Positions 10,791 to 23,700 of a DNA stretch of 64,000 bases are shown here, one piece after another (the stretch's first letter is position 1; each line of letters opens with the position of its first letter). The notes under the pieces are model-generated. The model searched no databases, was not told the origin of the DNA, and was given only the letters and a program-made list of their open reading frames with translations. Position numbers and translations under genes: made by a program. This DNA comes from Viridothelium virens (Eukaryota > Ascomycota > Dothideomycetes > Trypetheliales > Trypetheliaceae): the NCBI GenBank assembly GCA_010094025.1, contig ML991856.1:1-64000 (forward strand), read 5' to 3'.

Positions 10791-11831
10791 TCAGCAAAGC
10801 GTCAGCATGGCTCTCACCTCAGCTTTGACTGCGTCAAGCTGCATGCTGAGGAATTCTTTTAGACGTCTCCGCGTGGCTTCTTCTGTGCAACTACCTTCCT
10901 CCAAGCCAACGCCGAAAGACGGCCCAGCTGCTCGGTTGTGATCAGTCCCTGAGTCGATCGGCCCCGATGCCGGTGCGGCATTTGATATTGAAGTTGCGAA
11001 GCCGCTGTTGGTTACGTGTTCGGAAAGATTTGCGAAGAGCTTGGTGGCATTCTGCAGCTCATTCAACACCACCATGACTCTTATCTTGGTCTCCAGAGCC
11101 GAATCGAACGAATACGTGCCAAACTTGATGGGCTGATGGCGCACACGCTCAACCAGCTCTTCGCTAGATGCTTTGCTGGGCCTGCTGGGATCGTGTATTG
11201 CTTGGTAAAATCGTACGCTCGCATTGGGTTCCAAGCTGTTTCGTGCGATAGCCCGGTACCATGCCGCAGCCTTGCTACAGATCACGGTGAGAAGCAATTG
11301 AAGCTGCGAGCTCGTTGAACTGGCATTCTGGAGTATCGATGAGACCAGCTGAAGCGCCTCTCTGTTGGTCATGAGTACTGAGTCGATCGATCGCGCTCCA
11401 GAGTCATTGGGTTTTGAGGGACCAAAACTGGTGAAAGATAGACAGACAGTGGGTGACACATGCAGGGCCCGAACCATCTTGAGAGCTAAGAGAACATACG
11501 ACTCTTCGTGACCTTGACGGATCGTCGAGTCTCTCGTTGTGCTTGGGGCCCTATTCCCATAGATGAGGTTGTTCTGATCGAACATAAGCCTTGACAAGTG
11601 GCCATTGGATCCACGTGTGGTCAATTCCTCGGTGTCTGCTGTCAGTGAAGAGGCAAAGTCTTGTAGCCTCGTAGCTCGCCCCTGTACTGGACTGCTAGTC
11701 GAATACGAAGGGGATTCTAAGAACGCCTGGAAGTCTGAATCGTTTTCTAGATCGAAATCCAAGTCTGCAGTCAAATGCTGAGCCCAGTAGTTGTTGAGAT
11801 CTTGAGGGTCACCTGGATGAGGACCTTCCAT
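10791..11831 (-). CDS. AflR-domain regulator 3 without visible zinc cluster
   Basis: An uninterrupted frame of 346 codons runs from the ATG at 11831. The frame itself is open to 11915, but a stop codon precedes it and no ATG lies in that extension. The central and C-terminal parts look like the AflR regulatory domain: a Leu-rich helical stretch (TSSQLQLLLTVICSKAAAWY) and a C-terminal helical segment ending RRRLKEFLSMQLDAVKAEVR. The N-terminus is acidic (DLDFDLENDSDFQAFLES). I looked for a six-cysteine cluster in the three minus-strand frames up to about 12,180 and found none. It may be a truncated regulator, a co-regulator without DNA binding, or a gene whose DNA-binding part lies in tiny exons I could not place. 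Confidence 0.62.
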   Translation of the reverse strand: MEGPHPGDPQDLNNYWAQHLTADLDFDLENDSDFQAFLESPSYSTSSPVQGRATRLQDFASSLTADTEELTTRGSNGHLSRLMFDQNNLIYGNRAPSTTRDSTIRQGHEESYVLLALKMVRALHVSPTVCLSFTSFGPSKPNDSGARSIDSVLMTNREALQLVSSILQNASSTSSQLQLLLTVICSKAAAWYRAIARNSLEPNASVRFYQAIHDPSRPSKASSEELVERVRHQPIKFGTYSFDSALETKIRVMVVLNELQNATKLFANLSEHVTNSGFATSISNAAPASGPIDSGTDHNRAAGPSFGVGLEEGSCTEEATRRRLKEFLSMQLDAVKAEVRAMLTLC

Positions 11832-12839
11832 AAAGGCTTCGTAATAGGTAGGTATTGGATAGTATCTACGGTGTGTTTTCGATCCTGAATGTTTCTTGCG
11901 AACTGGATTCAACAATCACAAACCATGACACTGAGTCGCTTTGTATCCAATGAATAGACGACGTATCCTTGGCATTTGCGAAATGCCATCTGACGGCCAG
12001 CATACAAGGCATGAAGAATCAGGCATGGGAGGATCTTACCCAATTGCAGCACGACATCTGCCATGCAGTCATCAAGCTTGGCGAAAATCGATGTGGTACT
12101 GGACCAACCAGTCTTCGATGTCTCCCGCTTCTTTCATTGGAGATAATTCAAACCCGATAAGGAGCGCTGCACACGACTCTGAACCAATTACTGCCTTGGG
12201 AATTTCTCAGGTCCATAATTACTTCTATATCTATATAAAAGTCATTGAAAGCTTTTTGTATCAAATCGCGCTGATGCAGAAAACGGAGATGTTTTGCGCG
12301 TGTATAGTACTAACTTCACTTTATCTCGGGTGGGGAGGCCACGTTTTTCTGTCCCCGGCGTGCCCGCGTGGACCAATCATGCAAGGTGCATCCCATCATA
12401 CCCACATGTCATTGCTGGGTGCGGGGCGGGAGAGCAATACAGGGTGGAGCATACTAGTAGACTACCCAGTCTGTTTACGGAAGCTGCGTGCGTCAGGCAA
12501 AAGATATAAAGTCTTTGTACAACATCAGTTTTCAGCTCTGCCAGCCTAAAATTCTTACGAATTGGTTTGTTTCACCACCTTTTGATTCACGCATGAAACT
12601 TGGGAATTGCTGCTCTTTGTCTATCGTATTCGTTACTGAATTTCTATTGGCTTGGATGGTAATTTTTTACATTAGATATACTGATGTTGGAGGAAGCAGC
12701 ATCTAAGAACCTTAGGTCATCAGATGGGACACAGCTAGCAATCCCACCGGCAGAACTTCCTTATTCGTGCTATCGTAGTTTATATACCTAATCTTCCACA
12801 ATACATTTCGCCACCATTCCGCCCATCAACTTCAATGGC
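11832..12839. other. Spacer upstream of regulator 3
   Basis: It contains the 5' side of regulator 3 and the 3' flank of the P450. A 202-codon plus-strand frame (11941-12549) lacks an ATG at its beginning and any domain, so I do not call it. If regulator 3 once had zinc-cluster exons, they should lie at about 11,900-12,200. Confidence 0.5.
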
Positions 12840-14527
12840 TTATTTCTGCATCACCATCCCATTCAGGTCAATGGCCTGGCCTCTAAGGACATACCCATCT
12901 TTTTGAGCCTTGGCCCACTGCTCCCGAACTACATCGAGCCTTTTCCGATTTCTGGGGACGAAGCGAGCCTTGAATGGCTTGGGCGGATGAAAGGGATGCG
13001 TCGGGTCAAATGCATCATCGCTTGTGTCGACGGAGATCTCCTTGCCATCCGCATCTAATGGACCATGCACCTCGAACGCCCACATGATGCTCGCTGCAGC
13101 AATGAAGAGGGTATTCTCAGCCAGTTTCGCACCCGGACAGATGCGACGACCGACACCGAACACAAAGTGATCACGTTCGTATGGATCACCCCCGGCATAG
13201 TCAGTCGAGTACTTCTGATAACCTAGATAGCGCTCTGGTCTAAAGGTGAAGGGCTCTGGATAACGCGTTGGATCGAAATTGATGGCATGCAAATTGCCGA
13301 TGAGGACGGTATTTTTGGGGATGACTTGACCCTTATATGTGATGTCTGCATCTGTATGATGTTTGATGCCGAAGTTAGGAAGCGGTGCGATACGCAAGAT
13401 TTCTTTGGTGCAAGCGCGGATATAGGGTAGGTTTGGTATATCCTCAAACGATGGACTGCGATCATCGCCAACAATGCGCGATATCTCTTCATTGGCAGAA
13501 TCTTGAACAGCGGGGTTGGCGGCAAGACGTAAAATCAAATTTTGGAGCGTGACGGACGTTGTTTCAGAACCTGCTTCAACTAGTCCACTCGTGACCCAAG
13601 CCGCGAGCTGGTCGCTGATGCCTTGTTTCTGGTATCCGCTGTTCACTATTGCCTTTCCAAAACACTCAGGAGCTTCGCCCCGATTGATCAGATCGATGAG
13701 TCGATCCCAGAGGCGCAATTTGGATTGGAGAATGGGCTCCCGGTACTTGAGCACCTTTTTGCGTGAGGGCAGGGCCCAAAACGGAAGATTAGCTAAGAAT
13801 GGCAATTCATCTTCAATGAAGGCGCCAGGTTTGGTGATCTGGCCGAGGAGCTTCATACTCTCAAAAGCGATGCGCATGTCTTTGTGATCATGAGTAGGAA
13901 CGCGTTGGCCATAAGTGGAAGTCATGACGGTGGAAAAGGCCAGACGACGGACGTGCATGTAGAACGCCATGTCGTCCGCGTTATTGAAGGCAATGTCATG
14001 CATCAGTTGCTTGGCCTCAAACTCTTGGCTGGGCTTGAATGTCATGGTCTGCGGCGCGGCAAGGATGCTGTGAGTTATTGCTCGTACGGCTCTCCAGCGC
14101 TTGTTGTACGGCATAGTGAACTGCCGCATGCCTTGAAGAGCCAAGCCATCTCCAACGGGCATAGGTGTTTTGGAACTCGTATAGAGAGACTTTGCAAAGA
14201 CAAAACGAATCAGTTGCCCATTTCTAGGCGTATGCCCTGGCTAAGAAGATCAATGCAGCTCACTTGTCTGTCAAAAATGTCCTTCATTGCCTCTGGACTG
14301 TTGACTACCACCCAATTGTACCATCCCAACCGAAATGTAAAGAGCTCGCCATATTGTTGCCCCCATTCTCGGAAGCGACTCCTGGGCTTTGGCGGCAAAG
14401 ATGTACCAAGTCCAATAAAGGGATACTTAGCAGGGGGACCCGGTAACGAGTCAAGACGGCGATCTCGTCGAACAAATGCAATTACAATAAGCACAAGTGT
14501 GCACAGAGCAAATAGCTGGGGAATCAT
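12840..14527 (-). CDS. Cytochrome P450 monooxygenase
   Basis: Two exons (14264-14527 and 12840-14189) join in frame to 537 residues, a normal length for a microsomal fungal P450. The N-terminus has one hydrophobic anchor (LFALCTLVLIVIAFV) followed by basic residues and the proline hinge LPGPPAKYP. The oxygen-binding I-helix motif is AGSETTS (about 295-300). The ExxR motif lies in KEILR (about 350-355), and the haem-binding loop FGVGRRICPG puts the ligand cysteine at about 439. All catalytic motifs are intact. It faces the MFS gene across a shared promoter carrying an AflR-type site. It probably oxidises the polyketide, by hydroxylation, ring cleavage or phenol coupling. The sequence alone does not distinguish these. 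Confidence 0.93.
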
Positions 14528-15312
14528 CTCGAAGCCAATGAAGCCAGGCTAACCTACTCCTGAGGTGATTATACTAGAGAAGAGCTGGCTTTGTGGCATC
14601 TTCGTAAAATAATATGTCTTGACAAAGTAGCTATCCAGGCAGCAAAACTGGTCGTCCATGGCGAACACAGGCATACTATGCCGATAGTGAAGCTGCAGTG
14701 GCGCTGGTCACTCGTGGTGTATCTACTAAGGGAGTAAGCACCAAGTACGAGAGGAGTCCCGACATGGACCGTGCCGTCTTCTTGTTCTTGATCAAAGTCG
14801 ACGCTGTCGTGTAGGATGATGCTCTCGAGGCATCAGGGAGGGAGTGAGACGGGTTTTGGCAGAGTCGTCGGGAAGCGAGATCTTAGGTATCGGTAACCGA
14901 AGATGTTGCGGGCTGCGGCTTTGTGACCCACCGCGGGCGGGATTTAGGCCTCGGGTGCTCCCGAATCCTATAGCACGCGTGCAGCGCACTTAGGGGCTGA
15001 TGCATGAGCGCTAGGCCAAATCCGGTGCAATCTTCTCAAAGAATCAGTACACTTCTATGGATCTCAGGCCAGTTGCGGCAGATTCTGTCATAGACCAACT
15101 GCTTTGATTGAGGTGGCTGTCCATGGTGAAGTCAACACTTTCCGCCCGCGGCTGTGAGAAAATAATTTCCTCCTTCACTAGCCAAACTACAAAGGGCCCC
15201 TCTTAACACGCGCAAGGGAGATAGAGAAAGAGACAGATATCTCCTCTTGCATTCCTCAGTGAAAGTTCCACAATTGTTTAGCTTCTGCTTGTTGCACGAT
15301 TCACTCACGATC
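14528..15312. promoter_or_regulatory. Divergent promoter of P450 and MFS transporter
   Basis: A 785-bp region between two divergent cluster genes. It must drive both and holds one perfect TCG-N5-CGA sequence (14868-14878). A pyrimidine/AG-rich leader precedes the MFS start. Confidence 0.7.
14868..14878. promoter_or_regulatory. Candidate AflR-type binding site (TCG-N5-CGA)
   Basis: TCGGGAAGCGA matches the 5'-TCG(N5)CGA-3' consensus bound by AflR in Aspergillus. It is 341 bp from the P450 start and 435 bp from the MFS start. A six-base palindrome of this kind occurs about once per 4 kb by chance, so support comes from the location and from three AflR-family genes in the cluster. Confidence 0.45.
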
Positions 15313-16928
15313 ATGTTGACTCCTTCTACGGAGCCGATGGTTCCACTAAGGGAATCCTCGGACGAGGAAACGCCACCAGTCATGGAAGAAAAGCCAGCTT
15401 CACCACCCAGCAACATTGTGGATTGGGATGGGCCAGATGATCCCCAGAACCCAATGAATTGGCCCATGTCCCATCGATGGTTTCAAGTCGGAATCATCTC
15501 GCTTCTCACTTTCTCAACTCCCTTGGCCTCGTCAATGTTTGCTCCTGGAATTGGCCTGCTAGACCAGCAGTTCCATAGCGTAAGCGATGTCTTGTCCGCA
15601 CTAGTCCTCTCTGTCTACCTTCTGGGATTCGTCTCTGGACCTCTCATTGCTGCGGTACGTCAGGCATGGGCTCACACCTTGGCCTGCTTCCCCAATCTAC
15701 CTCATACTGACCCTTGATATAGCCTCTTTCCGAAACCATTGGTAGATTATCTGTCTACCATGGCAGCAATCTTTTCTTCGTGATATTCTCAATAGCGTGC
15801 GGCGTCAGCAGCAACATGCGTATGTTAATCGGTTTCCGATTTCTCATGGGAACTTTTGGCAGTGTGCCAGTAACAATTGGAGGCGGTACGGTGGCGGACA
15901 TGATGCCTCCTCTGAAGCGTGGGAAAGCCATCAACCTCTGGGCACTTGGTCCATCGCTGGGTCCGGTCATAGGTCCCGCATGCGGAGGCTGGCTTTCTCA
16001 GAGAGCATCATGGCGCTGGAATTTCTATGTTATCGCAATCTTTGTGAGTGCCCACCTCTGGATTTGCCTGAAAAGTGACTTGATCACCACTGACCAGCTC
16101 ATCCAGCATGGCGCAATTGCTGTTGTCGCCGTCTTTGTTCTGCGAGAATCTTATGCGCCCACTCTACTCTACCGTAAGACCAAGCGTCTGCGCAAGGAGA
16201 CCGGCAACAATCAGCTCCAGTCAAAGCTCGAATCGAATATATCGACTGCAGAACGCTTCAAAATGGCCATTCTCCGTCCAGGTCGAATGCTAATGACGCC
16301 CATTGTTGCCATCCTTTGCATCCAAGTGGCGCTCATCTATGCCTACCTTTACTTGCTCTTCTCCATCTTAACACTAGCCTTTGTGGAAGTCTACGGGTTT
16401 AGTGTTGGGTTGTCGGGCTTGATCTACTTTGGTCCTGGAGTTGGCACGATGATTGCTATCTTTGGTCAAGCCATGTACTCCGATCGCTATGTCGCAAAAA
16501 AATCAGCGAAAGGAGAGATGAAGCCCGAATACCGACTACCACCTTTGGTCCTTGGTACCTTGCTCGTCCCGATTGGCCTCCTTTGGTTTGGCTGGTCGAT
16601 GCGAAAGAGCGTCTACTGGCTTGTTCCTGTGCTTGGGACTGTACCGATCGGTGCTGGATTAATCCTCAACCTGGTGCCGGCTCAGACTTATTTCATCGAT
16701 GCCTACACTCGCTTCGCCGCATCGGCCATCGCAGCCAACACAATTGTAAGAAGTCTGGTTGGTGGTGTCCTGCCACTTGCTGGCCAGCCAATGTACACTA
16801 AGTTGGGTTACGGATGGGGGAGCACATTGCTCGCATTAGTTGCGTTGGTATTGGCACCTCTTTCGTGGCTGATTGTTAAGCATGGCGAGCGTCTTCGAAC
16901 AAATCCTCGCTTCGCCGTGCAATTCTGA
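15313..16928 (+). CDS. MFS transporter, probably product efflux
   Basis: Three exons (15313-15654, 15723-16043, 16107-16928) join in frame to 494 residues, a typical length for a 12-helix DHA1-type drug/H+ antiporter. A charged cytoplasmic N-terminus ends in the conserved VDWDGPDDPQNPMNWP segment that precedes helix 1. The motif-A-like PLSETIGRLSVYHGSNL loop lies between helices 2 and 3. RWNFYVIAIF near helix 6 and the PAQTYFIDAYTRFAASA segment in the C-terminal half are also characteristic. It shares a promoter with the P450, so it is very likely in the same regulon. By analogy with other clusters it exports the halogenated metabolite and may give self-protection. Substrate is inferred only. 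Confidence 0.92.
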
Positions 16929-17658
16929 GAGGGACGCTAGTATGGCGCGGAGGGTTTTGACGGTCGAAGTATACGGGCGAAGCAAGGACGTGTAGTTGGA
17001 GCTTCTGTCAAGCATATGTATAACAGCGATTGTAGCGAAGTCTTTGAGAACAATACAGACCAAATCATCACGTCGCGACTCGAGCATTGTCTGACATCAT
17101 ATTACGTCAGGACCTTCTTCTATCTATTTCCAAGGCTGACCTATTCTTATGTCATTTGCTGATATAGATTGAGAGTGATCGAGACATGTCAAGTGAGATC
17201 CGAACATTTTTGAGAATGGAATAGGATATGAAACGGACAAAGCGCGTAGAGTACGTGAGAGGTATCAGGAGTTATTCCTCGGACCGACGTCGGTTCCGTT
17301 GACGTCCGCCGCCGCGTAACTACATTTGAGAGTTCCTCACATAACAACAACGCGTCTAGTAGGAACGAAGCAAGTATGACGACGAACGGTGATCGCGTAG
17401 CCAGATCTGCGAACTTGATTCAAGCCAAGCCAGCATGATTAGCCAACCTATGTGGACAAAAAGAATCGGAGGTTCCGAAATTTTCAAAAACTCAGGACTT
17501 TGGCGAGGCTGTCTAGAGCACTGGCGAGTCATAACTGCTGGTAGAGGTAGGACTAACATTCTTGCATTCATCAGGTCTACAAAGCTATTGATGCTCGACT
17601 TGAAGAGATCACCGTTTCCTGCAACTCACGCTCGTTCTTTACGCCGCGGCAGTGGCAG
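16929..17658. other. Convergent 3' flanks of MFS and halogenase genes
   Basis: The 730 bp between the two stops contain only short open frames without family resemblance. Confidence 0.55.
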
Positions 17659-20705
<3,047 letters not shown>

Positions 20706-23700
20706 TCATAGCCCAAGGGCTCCACAAACCATTCTGGACGTAGTCTGGGCGTACGGTTGCTGCTGTAGGATCGTTAGCAATGATGAAATTGAGATACCCT
20801 ACGATGAAAGCAACTTACCAGCATAGAGAAGTGATGTGCATTGTCAGCCCGTTTCACGTCAATTTCAACACCTGGGAAATACGCCTCCCATCCATCAGCG
20901 GAAAAGTTAGTTCGCTTCTCTGTGAGGAACTTCATGCCCTCCGTATCTCCTGGCCCAGGTGGCAACTTCGGGAACCTGACACCATCCATAACGCATTCAG
21001 TAGCCCAAATAATTGTCACCTTCGCCAACTGCTTCGGCACCAGCGGTTTCGCGTGGTAGTCGTGAAGGACTTCAATCGTGCCGTTGAAATGCGCAAACAG
21101 CTGTTCAGTCGGCAATTGCCCAAAATTAGGCGATGCCTTGCCAAACAAGCCAATCGATTTACAATGATCATAGAATCGCTGAGGCAAGCGATCGAGACCT
21201 TTGGGGACAGGCGAGTCGATAAGCACGAGGCTCTCGACTTTATCTCCGCGTCCCATCATGACTTGAGCAGCTCGATATGCCAGAATGCCACCAGCGGACC
21301 AACCGCCGAGATTGTAAATTCCCTGAGGCTGTCTTCGCTTGACTTCATTAATATAGGCGTCCACCAGCGCGTCCAAAGAACAGTCCACCATCTCCTGGGG
21401 GTGGCGCACGAAAGGGCAGTTAAGGCCGAAGACAGCCACATTATCGTGAACCTTTGGGAGGCTTGTATAAGAGTGAGCGGATCCCACACCGTCTGGGAAC
21501 AGGAAGAGCGTCTTCTTTGCTATCCCAGGCCGGCCCTGAAGAATGATCGAGGAGGCACGTCGCGTAGTCACTGAGAGCTTCTGAACATCCAGGAAATCTT
21601 CGCCGTCCGATGTGTCTGGAGTCGAACCACGCGGTATCGAGTCATCAACTGACGAAGGTGAAGATGCAGAATTAGGGTCCCCACTGGATTGAAGATGCTC
21701 TACTGATGCTGCGCCTATAGCAGTACGTGATGGTACTTCAGCTCGCATGGGAACGAGGTAGTTTTTGAGTTCTTTTAGAGTCGCGCAGTCTGCGAACAGA
21801 GAGCTGTCAATGTGGATGTCCGTGTCAAGCTCTTCACTGAAACGGCTTGTAATCATGAGGGACAGTAAGGAATCCACGCCGGAGTCAGTGAAGACAGTGT
21901 CATCGCTGAGCTCCTCGATCGCAATGCCAGTCTCTTCTGAAATGATTTGCAATACGTGGTTCCAAAGCTCGGAAGATGTGCCGCTTGTTTCTAACGCCCA
22001 TCAGCTCAGTATCCTCTACCTTACTTGAAAATGTAGTAAATGGACAAGGAGTGTTTCGAAGGACTCTATCTGGTGACGTAAAGGCTACAAAGGCGAGAGA
22101 ATACCCGGAGCAAGGAGCAGACATACCTGAGATAGCAACTCCTTCAGATACCTTCAACGGTGCGATTTTATGCTCGAGCTCCGCAGGATCTAGGACGTGC
22201 GAAGCCGGCGGTGCTGGTGTAGGGTGCCCCGCTGGTGTCAAAGCATCACCACCGTCCTCTTCGCACGATGTATCCTCGGGCGCCATTGGCTCATCTTGCT
22301 CGCGACCCAGCAGATCCTTCAGATCCTTGACAGTCTCCAGAGCCGACCATGCGGAGTCATCAATGTTGACATTGATCTCTTCACGAAGTCTACTCACGAT
22401 CATCAAGCTTAATAGTGAGTCAATACCAGAATCAGCGAGCACGGTATCATCAGTGAAATCGTCCTCAGCAATGCCACTTTCTTCGGAGATAATTGCAAGC
22501 ACCTTCTGAGTGGCCTCACTTCTTCTCTTTTGAAGCTTCACTTTGGTCTTTTTTGCGTCGGTAATTGATTCTATAGGCTGAGAAGCAGCTGTTTGGGGAG
22601 TAAGCGGAGCTACTGCTGATGCAGAGGGCGCCTGTTCTGGTTGAGCTGGAGCCGCCTTGCCTGCACTGGAGGGCTTCGAAGACAGGATCATCGAGTTGAC
22701 AGGGGCAGATGGCGCCGTCTTGTCGTTCTTGGCGACGCTCTTCTTCGCTCCAGACGCTTCGTTGCGCTCCGAGGCTAGGATATAACCAAGCAGTCGGCGT
22801 GGACATCCTTGTAGCTGAGGTTATTTGTTAGCCTCATTCTTAAAACTTTAGAGATCCGCGTTGAAGTACTTACCACAATGCCTTCGAAAATCCCAACAAG
22901 CTTATCTCCATCAAAGATAATGACATCACCAACCCAGGCTTTTCCGGCCTTTTCGCTCATGGTAACGTGGGTCTGGTACTGCTTCGATGTCGATATCTTC
23001 TCAAACAGTTGTAGGGACTTCCAGCCGTGATTGACAAAAACTTCGACATCGAGATTGCTGTCGTCGTTACAATTCATGACGAAGCCCGCTGACTGTGATA
23101 GCCCATCGATGAAGGCGGGATTTGTGTGGAAGCTACCTTGCTCTTTGATCCCAGCGAAGTCTACGATGGAAGATGCTTCCTTTGCCGGACTATCAAGGAT
23201 TATTTGGTTCAATCCTCGATATTTGGGATCGAAATTAGCAAGGGAAGCAATCATCTTGTAAATCATCGCCCTGTTGAAGATATAAGTTTTTCCAGGCGTG
23301 AGTCCTTCCCGCAAGTTGGCCATGCGAACTTTGACGCCAGCCTTCTGTTGTTCCAGATGCTGGAGGACCTCAGTACCTCGGAAGCGGATTACGCAGGTGG
23401 CATGGTCGCATTTGAACTTGCCGCCAACTTCGAAGGATTGGAACCGGCATTCAGCAGTCCTCTTAGATGCATCGAGCTTGATGACCGTGCGGACTGGCTG
23501 GGCACCAGATGCAGTGGCAATTAACGCTTTCATGATAGTCATCTCCGCAACAGTGATTCCGAGATCTTTCACCTCGGGCCAATAGCGCTCTTGCAGGTAT
23601 CGTCCCACAGTAAAGGCAATATCTGCATAAACAGAGGGCGTACAGAGTGGGATCCCGTTTACCTTGTGGCCTTGCACGAATGGGTTTAGGTCTGGTCGAG

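Noticed and set aside
11941-12549. 202-codon plus-strand frame between regulator 3 and the P450
   Set aside because: It does not begin with ATG, has no domain, and lies in low-constraint spacer DNA.
20780-21574. 264-codon plus-strand frame
   Set aside because: It is the shadow of the PKS thioesterase exon on the other strand.
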